A stretch of DNA of 64,000 bases from NCBI GenBank assembly GCA_016182605.1, contig JACPGE010000055.1, positions 1 to 64,000 of the forward strand, read 5' to 3'. The notes beneath the pieces are model-generated. The model saw nothing but the letters and a program-made list of their open reading frames with translations, had not been told where the DNA came from and searched no databases. How positions within the stretch are numbered: position 1 is the first letter of the stretch; each line of letters starts with the position of its first letter. Origin of the DNA: Candidatus Hydrogenedentota bacterium. GTDB lineage: Bacteria > Hydrogenedentota > Hydrogenedentia > Hydrogenedentales > JAEUWI01. The position numbers and the translations under genes are program-made. Below, piece after piece: positions 24,406 to 32,329 of this stretch.

Positions 24406-25137
24406 CTATTCCTGTATGACCAGCGTTTCGCAGATGCGATCGTGCAGGGCGCGATGCCGCGGATCGTAGAATGCGAGGAGAAATCCGATTAACAGAATCA
24501 TGCCGCTGAGATAGCGCGCGAAATAGCGCCCCGCGGCACGCAGATAGCTCACCCGGCTGCCATCGCTCACGATCACGCGCATGCCGAAGATCATCTTGCC
24601 GGGGGTTGCGCCGAAGCGCCCCAGGAACCAGATCTCATACGCGAGCGCCAGTGCAACGCCCAGCACCAGCGTGAAGGCGTAGTAAAACGTCACCAGCCAC
24701 GTCTCATCGCTGAGGGCCATCGAGGCCAACGAGATCCCCACAAGCAGGTTGACGCACCCGGCCAGCACCTGGTCCAGCATGACCGCCAGGAAACGGCGCC
24801 CGATCGATGCCGGCGTTTTTTCCGAGGGGCGCGGCGTTCCCTGAAAGAGGCGCTGGAAGAAATACCCCTTACAGGCCGCGCACACCGAATCGCCCACGAA
24901 GCGCAGCGATTCCGGCAGCGGCGCCGGCGCGCCGCATTCCGCACACGTCACGAGTATCTTGGGATGCTGTGCGGCCCCCGTTATGTCCGGGAGGGCGGAA
25001 AGGGGCTTCCAGTCGGGCAGATCGGAATTCCAGACCAGTGTGTCCGCCGAGATCTCGCCCGACTGAATCAGTGCCTCAAAGGTGGCCTGATCCACCGGGC
25101 CGTGCTGTCCGTTCTTGGCTGCGTAGTGCCAGTTCAA
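24406..25137 (-). CDS. GYF_2-zinc finger-RDD membrane protein (second copy of triplet member A)
   Basis: The 243-residue protein combines a GYF_2 domain (WHYAAKNGQHGPVDQATFEALIQSGEI..TLVWNSDLPDW, about 3-45), a four-cysteine finger (CAECGAP...CAACKGYFF, about 65-93), and an RDD membrane domain (IGRRFLAVMLDQVLAG, then GRFGATPGKMIFGMRVI). The start is TTG at 25137, as in its paralog; no ATG or GTG is available near the domain start. GYF_2 domains bind proline-rich or similar peptide segments, so this is likely a membrane adaptor. It begins 48 nt after the end of the first triplet. Confidence 0.82.
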   Translation of the reverse strand: MNWHYAAKNGQHGPVDQATFEALIQSGEISADTLVWNSDLPDWKPLSALPDITGAAQHPKILVTCAECGAPAPLPESLRFVGDSVCAACKGYFFQRLFQGTPRPSEKTPASIGRRFLAVMLDQVLAGCVNLLVGISLASMALSDETWLVTFYYAFTLVLGVALALAYEIWFLGRFGATPGKMIFGMRVIVSDGSRVSYLRAAGRYFARYLSGMILLIGFLLAFYDPRHRALHDRICETLVIQE

Positions 25138-25185
25138 TGCCTTGTTTCCTCACACGTTCTTTTGGTGCAGGGGGAGCTAATCTCA

Positions 25186-25740
25186 TCATTCAGGCCCGGG
25201 GAGCGCGTCGTCTTCTTGTTCGGTGTCTGGAACGGCCCGCTCCACGGCGAGGCCCCGTTGCGCTTCGCGTATTGCCGGCTCCAGCATCTTCAGGGCGCGC
25301 AGGGCGATGCGCTCCCGGGAAAGGGATTTAACATGCTCGCTGTGGGCACGCGTACGGATGATGGTTCTGCACGTTGCGCCCATCAAGACGTTCAAGATCG
25401 CCCCTCCACAGAGGGGCGCGGTGATCAAGAGCGTCACCGGATTCAAGAAGATGCCTCCGGGGCCATTCAGACTTTCCGTCAACGCGAGCACCGCGTAGGT
25501 CAGTACAAGCACGCCGAGGGCCAGAGATGCCAGTACTGCCGTGATCAAGAGAGCGCGCCGGGTTCGCTGAAGGGTGATCTGTTCGATATCCACCAGAAAG
25601 AGCCGGCGGTGCTGATACGTGAGCCCGGTGTTCCCCCTGCACAACACATGATCCGGCGTCAGATGGAGGGCATAGCCCTGGGCGTGGCCCACGAGCCGCG
25701 CCATCAGGCCCCCAGGTATATTTTTCATCGTGTCCGCCAT
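25186..25740 (-). CDS. Membrane protein of unknown function (first copy of triplet member C, short)
   Basis: The 184-residue protein has a cytoplasmic N-terminus (DHVLCRGNTGLTYQHRRLFLVDIEQITLQRTRRA), two membrane helices (about 63-120), then the conserved segment NVLMGATCRTIIRTRAHSEHVKSL and a charged tail. It is the short paralog of the 338-residue protein at 22892-23908. Start and upstream stop overlap as TGATG. The cytoplasmic N-terminal part ahead of the first helix resembles a PH-like fold in spacing only, so I leave the function open. Confidence 0.75.
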   Translation of the reverse strand: MADTMKNIPGGLMARLVGHAQGYALHLTPDHVLCRGNTGLTYQHRRLFLVDIEQITLQRTRRALLITAVLASLALGVLVLTYAVLALTESLNGPGGIFLNPVTLLITAPLCGGAILNVLMGATCRTIIRTRAHSEHVKSLSRERIALRALKMLEPAIREAQRGLAVERAVPDTEQEDDALPGPE

Positions 25741-26225
25741 CAGATGGGGGCTCCCGAGAAACTCAGAAAGAAGGCAATGAGGAAGGCGATGATCGGAAGT
25801 GCAAGAAAGCCCAGGACGAGCACGCCCAATAGGACAAGTGTCGTGTAATTCCAGCGTTGGGCGCCCATTAGAATGTTGTCAGGGTCTTGGTCTTTGCCCG
25901 CGCGCACCTGCTCGTCAAAGCGTTCCAGGCACGCCGTGCAATAGACTTTGCCCCCCAGGTACACGGCGCACACCGCGCAGAGATAGCGGCCGCAATGGCA
26001 GCAGGGCGCTTCGGCGGTATGCTTCTCATGATAGAAGCAGGTGGCCGCACCCTCCATCGCTGGCACTGGGCGCGCCGGGGGGGCACTGGGGCTCGTGTAT
26101 AAGGCCGGAAAGTCCAGCACCAGAATGGGCGTTCGGCAGGCCGGGCAGGGCGTCAGGGTTTTCAGTCCGGCCGCGTCTGGCCTCAGCGGGCCGGAACACC
26201 GGGGACAAGTTTGGGGACGCTTCAT
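25740..26225 (-). CDS. Zinc-ribbon/B-box membrane protein (first copy of triplet member B)
   Basis: The 161-residue protein starts MKRPQTCPRCSGPL with a zinc ribbon closing at PCPACRTPI. A B-box-like cluster follows (CFYHEKHTAEAPCCHCGRYLC...YCTACLERF) and then a C-terminal membrane helix (TTLVLLGVLVLGFLALPIIAFLIAFFL). The start at 26225 is set by the ATGA overlap with the GYF-RDD gene; the longer frame upstream runs inside that gene. It is the counterpart of the protein at 23910-24398. Confidence 0.78.
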   Translation of the reverse strand: MKRPQTCPRCSGPLRPDAAGLKTLTPCPACRTPILVLDFPALYTSPSAPPARPVPAMEGAATCFYHEKHTAEAPCCHCGRYLCAVCAVYLGGKVYCTACLERFDEQVRAGKDQDPDNILMGAQRWNYTTLVLLGVLVLGFLALPIIAFLIAFFLSFSGAPI

Positions 26226-26971
26226 CGCTGTGGCGCCTTCATGATGACCCTCGTCGAGCATATGTAGTCATGGAGTGTGCGCTTCTGGACGTCGGGGATG
26301 GCGATGAGGTAACCCACATAGAGGATGGATGCACTCAGGATGTTCGCAAAGAAGCGCCCAAAGGCGCGCAGGTAGGAGACTTTGGATCCGTCTTCCGTCA
26401 CCACGATTAGGCCGAGGGCCATTTTTCCCGGTGTGGCCGCGAATCGGCCAGTGAACCACGTCTCGTAGACTATCTGCAGGGCGAAGGAAAAAAGATAGAA
26501 TAGGGCAAAGAGGCCCACAGCGGCTTCCTCACTCATGTCGAAGGCAAAGAGCAGGGGTGTCAAAATCGCGCTGAATAGCCCCGTGGCCGCGCTGCAAATG
26601 ACCATGTCCAACACGCGTGCAAGAAAACGCTTCCACATGGGGGCAAAACTCATGGCGCCCGGTGCGGCTGTGCCCTGGTAAACCCCCAGGAAGTAGACAT
26701 CCTTGCACTCCGGGCAGACCACGTCGTCCCTGAATCGCAGCAATTCATCCGGGTTTACGGCACGCCCGCATGCACGGCAGAACTCCAGCACCTCCGCTCC
26801 GGGCAGGGGCGGTACGGATGCAAGGATCTCGCCCAGCGGCTGCCAATCCGTCATGGACGAATTCCAGACCAGGGTTGCGTCCGATATGGTCCCTGAGATG
26901 CGCAGCCGTTCAAAAGTCTGATCATTAACCGGGCCAAGCTGCTGCCCGTCGCGCGCGTAGTACCACTCCAA
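26222..26971 (-). CDS. GYF_2-zinc finger-RDD membrane protein (first copy of triplet member A, operon head)
   Basis: The 249-residue protein opens the 15-gene operon. Domains are GYF_2 (WYYARDGQQLGPVNDQTFERLRISGTI..TLVWNSSMTDW), a four-cysteine finger (CRACGRA...CPECKDVYF), and RDD (MWKRFLARVLDMVICS, GRFAATPGKMALGLIVV). It starts with TTG at 26971: an in-frame stop lies five codons upstream and GAGG sits 10 nt before the TTG. It shares clear end-to-end similarity with the 24406-25137 product. Co-translation with the zinc-ribbon partner is set by an ATGA overlap. Confidence 0.83.
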   Translation of the reverse strand: MEWYYARDGQQLGPVNDQTFERLRISGTISDATLVWNSSMTDWQPLGEILASVPPLPGAEVLEFCRACGRAVNPDELLRFRDDVVCPECKDVYFLGVYQGTAAPGAMSFAPMWKRFLARVLDMVICSAATGLFSAILTPLLFAFDMSEEAAVGLFALFYLFSFALQIVYETWFTGRFAATPGKMALGLIVVTEDGSKVSYLRAFGRFFANILSASILYVGYLIAIPDVQKRTLHDYICSTRVIMKAPQR

Positions 26972-27120
26972 GCCGATTTCACCTCACTGTGGCGTACGGT
27001 AATTCGTAGCGCCCATCTGGTAAGAATGATAGGGTGGCTTTTGGATGTCCCAAATGTCAAACTGAAGCACAGGCAATTCCGCGAACGTGAACTTGGGTCG
27101 AGATTCAGGAGCAATGGGCC

Positions 27121-27924
27121 ATGACGGAGTTTGGCGGACAGGTGATTGTGGTTACGGGGGCCAGTGAAGGCATTGGCCGGGCATTTTGTCTCGCACTCGC
27201 CCCGCAGGGCGTCAAGTTTGCCCTTGCGGCACGCAATGAGGAACGGCTTCAGTCGTTGAAGGAAGAAGTCGTGGCCCTCGGCAGCGAGGCCCTGATTCTG
27301 CCCACGGACGTGACGGACGAGAGGGCCTGCAAGCAGCTTATCGAGCAGACTGTGGCGGCATGGGGGAGAATCGACGTGCTCGTGAACAACGCGGGCGGCA
27401 CCATGTGGACCATCTTCGAAGAGATCACGGACCTGTCGCTCTTTGAACGGCTGATGCGGCTCAACTACCTGAGTTGTGTCTACACGACCTACCATGCGTT
27501 GCCGTATCTAAAAGCTTCGAAGGGGCGCATCATGGCGATGTCGAGCGTGGCGGGGCTTACGGGGGTCCCCACCCGTACGGGCTACGCGGCGGCCAAACAC
27601 GCCATGTTTGGTTTCTTCGATTCGCTGCGCATCGAGCTGGCGCCCCATGGCGTTTCCGTGACGATGGTGGCGCCGGGTTTTGTACTTTCGGAGATCCACC
27701 GCCGCGCGCTGGGCAGCGACGGCAGGGCTATAGGCAAGAGCCCCATGAAGGCGGACAAGATCATGACCGCCGAAGCCTGCGCGGCCCTCATGGTGGAGGC
27801 GCTCTCGCGGCGTCAGCGCCTTCTGCTGCCGTCGGCCCGTGGCCGGCTTGCGCGCTGGCTGAAACTCATAGCGCCTGCAAGGATGGACGCCCTCGCCGCC
27901 AAGGCCATTCGCGAAAAAAAATAG
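27121..27924 (+). CDS. Short-chain dehydrogenase/reductase
   Basis: The 267-residue protein is a classical SDR. It has the cofactor motif TGASEGIG (12-19), NNAG (89-92), structural Asn115, and catalytic Ser142, Tyr155 and Lys159 (YAAAK). No acidic residue stands at the end of beta-2 (AARNEERL follows), which favours NADP(H). The C-terminal tail KLIAPARMDALAAKAIREKK is basic and could associate with membrane. A GGAG ribosome site precedes the ATG. The gene is divergent from the 15-gene operon with 149 bp between them. The substrate is unknown; similarity of style to fatty-acyl or sphingoid ketoreductases is only suggestive. Confidence 0.9.
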   Translation: MTEFGGQVIVVTGASEGIGRAFCLALAPQGVKFALAARNEERLQSLKEEVVALGSEALILPTDVTDERACKQLIEQTVAAWGRIDVLVNNAGGTMWTIFEEITDLSLFERLMRLNYLSCVYTTYHALPYLKASKGRIMAMSSVAGLTGVPTRTGYAAAKHAMFGFFDSLRIELAPHGVSVTMVAPGFVLSEIHRRALGSDGRAIGKSPMKADKIMTAEACAALMVEALSRRQRLLLPSARGRLARWLKLIAPARMDALAAKAIREKK

Positions 27925-28025
27925 CGCACACGTTCGGGCGTACTGATCACGCACCCAGAACGTCTGCGCCACATTGAATTGTGCCTGCCGCACTACCGCG
28001 GCCATGGCCCGGAGCTGCCTCCGGG

Positions 28026-28136
28026 TCAGGCTTTCTTCGGCTTGGCGTCATCCTTCTTCTTCGTCTTGTCTACGGCCTTCTTGTCCTGCTGCTTCTTCGC
28101 CTTGTCTTTGTCTTTCTTACCGCCTTTGTCGCCCAT
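28026..28136 (-). CDS. Very small lysine-rich protein (36 aa)
   Basis: The product MGDKGGKKDKDKAKKQQDKK... is 36 residues, about half of them Lys, with no aromatic residues. It would be disordered and strongly basic. AAGGAG lies 8 nt before the ATG and a good promoter stands 40 nt upstream, so it is probably expressed. Similar tiny Lys-rich MGDK-type proteins occur in other bacteria without a known role. Nucleic-acid or ribosome binding is a guess from charge. Confidence 0.7.
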   Translation of the reverse strand: MGDKGGKKDKDKAKKQQDKKAVDKTKKKDDAKPKKA

Positions 28137-28175
28137 CGGATTCTCCTTTCCGGTTGTCGGTGTTCCGATGCGCAT

Positions 28176-28204
28176 AGCATAATCCTTCTGCGCCCGGCTG
28201 TCCA
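28176..28204 (-). promoter_or_regulatory. Promoter of the Lys-rich small protein
   Basis: On the minus strand TGGACA (28199-28204), a 17-bp spacer and TATGCT (28176-28181) match the sigma70 consensus at five and four positions. It begins right after the T-run of the preceding terminator. Confidence 0.6.
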
Positions 28205-28243
28205 GAAAAATATGGCGCGGTCCCCTTGGCAGGGCCGCGCCAT
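28205..28243 (-). terminator. Intrinsic terminator of the Rieske/Dabb/propeller operon
   Basis: Arms atggcgcgg(t)ccc and gggccgcgccat form a 12-bp stem with one bulge and a 7-nt loop. On the minus strand the stem is followed by atttttct. It is 30 bp after the stop of the propeller gene. Confidence 0.85.
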
Positions 28244-28273
28244 TACCATACAACATGGACGGCGTCGCCTTGG

Positions 28274-29593
28274 CTACTCTCCCACCCGGACGCGTCCGTA
28301 GCAGAGCGTGTCGCCGCTGCCGCGGTATCCGAAGACATCGATGAATTCCGAGGGCGCGTTGCCCGCGCGGGTGTCGGCCAGCACGAACGATCCAAAGGGC
28401 GTCTGGAATGGCACGTCGATCCAGGGCGCGGCGTCGCGCTCCGGGTACAACTGCACGAGTTTGTTGCCGCCGTTTTGGCCATTCACATTCACGAGCGTGA
28501 AGAGGCGCCCGTCGGGGGTCTGGTGCAGGCGCGTATGGCCTGGGGTCTGGGCGTCGTTTCCTTCCAGCAGCACCCGCTTGGAGACGATGGCCCCGTCCTT
28601 CACCACGGCGAGATGCAACGAGGGCACGAGTGAGGCGCCGGGAAAGAACTTGTCGCGCATGGCTGCCGATTGCACTTCCACCTGCGTATAGAGGATGTAG
28701 GCGCTGCCGTCGGGAGCAATCCAGAGATCCTGATTGGAGATGTGCCCCGCAGTGGCGTCGAGGTTGGCAATCTCCAGCGGCTCGGAGAACGCGCCGGAAA
28801 CCAGATCGGGGGTTGAGGTGAAGAACAGGCGCCGGAACACGTAGTCCCACTTTTGGCCGGACTGCTCGAACTTGAAGTTGCGCCATTCTTCGACCGGCTC
28901 CACAATGTCGCCAATGGCGAGCACATGGGCGGCGCCATTTTTCAGTGCAACCTGCGGATAGCACGAACGAATGGGGAATGAGATCGTGCCCTTTGCCAGT
29001 GTCACGCCGTGGCTGTCCAGCAACGCATAGTGTTCCGCGCTCGTTTCTGCGTTAATGTTCAGCAGGAGCAGTTGGCGGGCCGCCGCATCCGCAGCATAGC
29101 CGCGATAAGAGTGATCGGTGAAGACCGTCTCTTCCGCCCATTGCGGGTGCAGCGCGGCGAGCTTGGGCGTGCCGGGCCCGGGGGTAATCCGGAGCACGTG
29201 GGGGAAACACGGGCCGTATTCCGTGCCGGGAGGCATGAGAGAATCGTTCACATAGAGGTTCAGGGTGTCCGTCCCGGTGACTGCGAGGATAACCGGCTCC
29301 CGCTGGCGGTAGTCATCGGCCTCTACGAGGCACTCCCAGCCAGTATCACCGCGGTGCAACAAGCGCCACCGTGTGTTGGACAGGCGCGCGACCCCTTCGC
29401 CCGTTTCCATTTGCGTGGCATAGACTTCCCCGCCCAGCCGCGCCACCACGGTGCATCCGAAGCTCCACAGCGGTCCCGCGCCGTTGTTTGGGGGAAGGAG
29501 CTTGTAAACCTCTTCCTCCACCTCGACGGTGGCGGTCTGTGCATAGGCGGCACAACTTATCAGCCCAAGGCAAAGTGCGTAGACCAGCTTCAT
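28274..29593 (-). CDS. Secreted protein, probable BNR/sialidase-like beta-propeller
   Basis: The 439-residue protein has a signal peptide (MKLVYALCLGLISCAAYA-QT). The rest is beta-rich with repeated short blades, for example QDLWIAPDGSAYILYTQ, TPDGRLFTLVNVNGQNGGNKLVQL and GNAPSEFIDVFGYRGSGDTLCYGRVRVGE. This pattern fits a BNR-repeat six-bladed propeller as in secreted proteins of polysaccharide-degrading bacteria. I see no clear sialidase RIP motif or Asp-box series, so enzymatic activity is not claimed. It is the last gene in a minus-strand set with a Dabb protein and a Rieske protein, 43 nt after the former. Confidence 0.65.
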   Translation of the reverse strand: MKLVYALCLGLISCAAYAQTATVEVEEEVYKLLPPNNGAGPLWSFGCTVVARLGGEVYATQMETGEGVARLSNTRWRLLHRGDTGWECLVEADDYRQREPVILAVTGTDTLNLYVNDSLMPPGTEYGPCFPHVLRITPGPGTPKLAALHPQWAEETVFTDHSYRGYAADAAARQLLLLNINAETSAEHYALLDSHGVTLAKGTISFPIRSCYPQVALKNGAAHVLAIGDIVEPVEEWRNFKFEQSGQKWDYVFRRLFFTSTPDLVSGAFSEPLEIANLDATAGHISNQDLWIAPDGSAYILYTQVEVQSAAMRDKFFPGASLVPSLHLAVVKDGAIVSKRVLLEGNDAQTPGHTRLHQTPDGRLFTLVNVNGQNGGNKLVQLYPERDAAPWIDVPFQTPFGSFVLADTRAGNAPSEFIDVFGYRGSGDTLCYGRVRVGE

Positions 29594-29636
29594 AACATGC
29601 TCCTTCCGGATGCATCCGCGCAGCGCGGCTTGGGGG

Positions 29637-29933
29637 CTACTCCGCGTCGTAGATCACGACGCGTTCCCAATACGTGGCATAGTTTTCGACGAAGGCCTGG
29701 TGGATGGGGTCAACCTGGTAGGCGTCGTGCGACTCCAGAGAATCCAGCAGCACGGTCAGAGCGTAGGTGTAGGACCGATCGATCACGGGCCGGCTGGTGG
29801 ACGCGGGCACGCCGATATAGGCGGCCTCGATGGCGCCGATGCCCTTGAGCGATTCGAGGCCGGCCCGGAATGCGACCCGCTGATCGGCGCTCAGGCCCTG
29901 CTTCAACCAAAAATAAACAGTATGCACAAACAT
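29637..29933 (-). CDS. Dabb (stress-responsive alpha/beta barrel) protein
   Basis: The 98-residue protein has the Dabb pattern: MFVHTVYFWLKQGLSADQRVAFRAGLESL at the start, the central SYTYALTVLLDSLESHDAYQVDPIHQAFVEN, and an invariant-type His near the C-terminus. Such proteins are dimeric ferredoxin-like folds; some act on polyketides or aldehydes, but most are unassigned. It lies between the Rieske and propeller genes with short gaps (48 and 43 nt), so it is probably co-transcribed. Confidence 0.88.
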   Translation of the reverse strand: MFVHTVYFWLKQGLSADQRVAFRAGLESLKGIGAIEAAYIGVPASTSRPVIDRSYTYALTVLLDSLESHDAYQVDPIHQAFVENYATYWERVVIYDAE

Positions 29934-29981
29934 GATTCAACGACTCCTTAATCGAATGGCCATAGCCAAAGCCGCGCCCGG

Positions 29982-30284
29982 TCAGCCGGGAAGGACGACC
30001 TTCAGTTCTCCGTTTTCTTCAATGACCTCATAGCGCAAGACGCCGTCGCGGGGTGGCGTTTCTCCGGGGTTCATGTCGAAACTCCAGCCATGCCAGGGGC
30101 AGGTCACCACCGTGCCCGAGAGAAAGCCCTCGCTCAGCCGTGCGCCCGCGTGCGGACAGCGGTTCGAGCAGGCAAAGTAACGGCCTTCCATCTTAAAGAG
30201 GGCGATTTCCTTGCCGTCACAGACTACGTGGATGCCGGAGTTCTCTTGGAGCGCGCTCGCCGGGCACGCAGGGTAAACAGGCAT
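29982..30284 (-). CDS. Rieske-type 2Fe-2S ferredoxin (NirD-like)
   Basis: The 100-residue protein has the full Rieske cluster signature CPHAGARLSEG and CPWHGWSFD, giving Cys-x-His and Cys-x-x-His ligands. Total length matches stand-alone ferredoxins of the NirD or dioxygenase type. The ATG at 30284 has GGAG 5 nt upstream; the GTG two codons earlier does not. No oxygenase or reductase partner is adjacent, so its electron acceptor is unknown. Confidence 0.92.
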   Translation of the reverse strand: MPVYPACPASALQENSGIHVVCDGKEIALFKMEGRYFACSNRCPHAGARLSEGFLSGTVVTCPWHGWSFDMNPGETPPRDGVLRYEVIEENGELKVVLPG

Positions 30285-30417
30285 GGTCACTCCATGGTCA
30301 GGGCCGCGTTTTGCCTGGGCCCGGTATTATTGGTTGAATTGCAGGCGGAAGAGCCAGGCACGATGGCCCGGAATTTCGCGGCCCGGTCACGGGGCACATC
30401 CTTCCGTGGCACGGATC

Positions 30418-30446
30418 TTAACAAAGTTCCGCCTATCGGGTATAGT
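30418..30446 (+). promoter_or_regulatory. sigma70-type promoter of the redoxin-cytochrome gene
   Basis: TTAACA (30418-30423), 17-bp spacer and TATAGT (30441-30446) lie 22 bp before the ATG. Both boxes match consensus at five positions. Confidence 0.7.
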
Positions 30447-30468
30447 GAAGCCCTAGGGAGATTCCCGC

Positions 30469-32142
30469 ATGCTTGTTTCGCGTACCATAACAACGCTTCT
30501 CTTGTTGACGGCCCCGGTCTTTGCGGAGGTGGAGATTGGGGCCCCGATCCCGAACATCGCCTTTGTCGACCCGTCGCACCACTACCGGAACCTCGATTCG
30601 CTGGGCGCGCCCAAACTCTACGTGCTGGCCTTTATCACCAACTCGTGCCCGGTTGCGCAGCGTTACTTGCCGCGCATTGACGCCCTTTGCAAGGAGTATG
30701 CGCCCCAGGGCGTGCAATTCCTCGCGGTGAACGTGGGCCCGGGCGACTCCGTGCTTGACATGGCCGCGCATGCGCAGGACTATGCCATCGCCATGCCCAT
30801 GGTGAAAGATCCCACTGGGGACGCGGTGCGCGCGCTCGGAATCACCCGCACGCCGGAGATCGCCATTCTCGATCAGAACCGGGTGCTTCGTTACCGGGGG
30901 CGCGTGGACGATCAGTACCGGCTGGGCGGCGTGAAGCCCGCCATTGGCCGGCACGATCTGAAAGAGGCCATCGACGAATTGCTCGCGGGCAAGCCGGTGA
31001 GTGTGCCCGCCACCCGTGCGGATGGATGCAGCGTGACGGACCCGGCGCTCTTCATTCCGGATCGCCCCATCACGTGGTGGAAAGACGTGCGCCCGCTCTT
31101 TGAAGCCCACTGTGTAACTTGCCATCAAGAAGGCGGCAGCGCCCCCTTCAGCCTGACTACCCTGGAGAGCGCCCTGCCCCACACCGAGGCTATCGTCCGC
31201 GCCGTACGCGATGGCGCCATGCCTCCCTGGAGTGCAGCGGGCGAGCCGGGTATATTTCACGGCGATCGCCGCCTGAGCAACGAGGCCTGGCGCACCATTC
31301 AGCTATGGGTACTCAAGGGGACGGAGGCCGGCACGCCGCCGGAGGACACAGAGGTACCTGCGCCGCCCTCTGCCCTGGGGGCGTTTGCTCCACCCCCAAA
31401 TACGATCGCGATGCACCGGGTGGCGGATGCAGCGCCCGGAGATATCCTGGAAGGGTTGCCACGATTTGAACTCCCCATTGAGACCGGGACACTGTCCGGT
31501 GACGGTATGCGGGGAATTCAATTCGGACCAGGCGGTGTGCCTGGGGCCCGCGGACTCATTTTGTATCACCGCACGGCGGAGTCCGGCGAAGTGACTCCCC
31601 TGTTCTCCCACGTCGATCTTCGAGCGCCCCTGCACTTCCCGGAGGAAGCCGCCTTGATTTTCGATTCAGGAGACACCCTGGGCGTAGCGTTGATACCCCG
31701 GACGGCGAGGCCGGAACCGCTGCCGGAAGCGGTACAGCTTTCGTATTGGCCGGCAGCGCCGAACGCACCCCAGTTGTTCATTGCGCCGCTCCAAACTGCG
31801 CTGGAATCCACCCGGGATCCTGCGCGGGGCGCGGCGCCGGCTGGAGCCCGATTGGCCTTCCTCTTCTGCGCCGCATCCAGCCGGCTCCGTGGCTATGCGT
31901 TGCAAATGGGCCAGTCCAGTACAGCGGAAGCGGGGGATCGCAAGTATAGTGTCCCCGCGCACACGCCCGATTGGCCGTTGACCTATTGGCTGGAAGCGCC
32001 CGAGCCGGTGGGGGCTGGGCGGCTGACTGGAACCTTCTTCGAAAGCCAATTCGATCCCTTCTACGCCGGAACATCACCGCTTGGGACAAAGGGGCTGATG
32101 GTGTGCGGCTGGATCCGGCAAGTGGAAGTGCCCGCTACGTAA
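30469..32142 (+). CDS. Periplasmic fusion: redoxin/thioredoxin-like domain, c-type heme site, copper-monooxygenase-like C-terminus
   Basis: The 557-residue protein has a signal peptide (1-19). A thioredoxin-fold redoxin domain at ~22-190 has a single active-site cysteine in TNSCPVAQRY (Cys60) in place of CxxC. One heme c attachment site follows, CVTCHQEG (215-219), in a short cytochrome domain with GDGAM-like AVRDGAMPPWSA. The remaining ~290 residues are beta-rich and resemble the jelly-roll pair of type II copper ascorbate-dependent monooxygenases in spacing, but I cannot identify the complete copper His/Met set. Fusions of this kind occur in planctomycete-type genomes. A role in peroxide or quinol-linked redox chemistry in the periplasm is inferred. 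It has its own promoter and an AGGGAG ribosome site. Confidence 0.8.
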   Translation: MLVSRTITTLLLLTAPVFAEVEIGAPIPNIAFVDPSHHYRNLDSLGAPKLYVLAFITNSCPVAQRYLPRIDALCKEYAPQGVQFLAVNVGPGDSVLDMAAHAQDYAIAMPMVKDPTGDAVRALGITRTPEIAILDQNRVLRYRGRVDDQYRLGGVKPAIGRHDLKEAIDELLAGKPVSVPATRADGCSVTDPALFIPDRPITWWKDVRPLFEAHCVTCHQEGGSAPFSLTTLESALPHTEAIVRAVRDGAMPPWSAAGEPGIFHGDRRLSNEAWRTIQLWVLKGTEAGTPPEDTEVPAPPSALGAFAPPPNTIAMHRVADAAPGDILEGLPRFELPIETGTLSGDGMRGIQFGPGGVPGARGLILYHRTAESGEVTPLFSHVDLRAPLHFPEEAALIFDSGDTLGVALIPRTARPEPLPEAVQLSYWPAAPNAPQLFIAPLQTALESTRDPARGAAPAGARLAFLFCAASSRLRGYALQMGQSSTAEAGDRKYSVPAHTPDWPLTYWLEAPEPVGAGRLTGTFFESQFDPFYAGTSPLGTKGLMVCGWIRQVEVPAT

Positions 32143-32159
32143 TGATGATTGAGGGCGCG

Positions 32160-32188
32160 TTGACAATCGGGGGCATGTGGGATAGGAT
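32160..32188 (+). promoter_or_regulatory. sigma70 promoter of the ABM-UbiB-like operon
   Basis: Perfect TTGACA (32160-32165), 17-bp spacer and TAGGAT (32183-32188). The 5' untranslated region of about 135 nt contains a hairpin at 32247-32263 (gggggaat/attccccc). Confidence 0.7.
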
Positions 32189-32329
32189 GCGGAAGCCGTT
32201 TCAGTACTGGGCAGCGCTTGCCCGTGGCGCACAAAATCGCCGTCCCGGGGGAATCATTCCCCCAAATGACAAAGACCAGACTGGGATTTTGTTGTTGATG
32301 CCGCCCCGAACGAGTGCGTGGAGCCGCGG

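Noticed and set aside
28008-28025. Hairpin cccggag-ctgc-ctccggg next to the stop of the Lys-rich protein
   Set aside because: Stable stem but no T-run on either side, so not called as a terminator.
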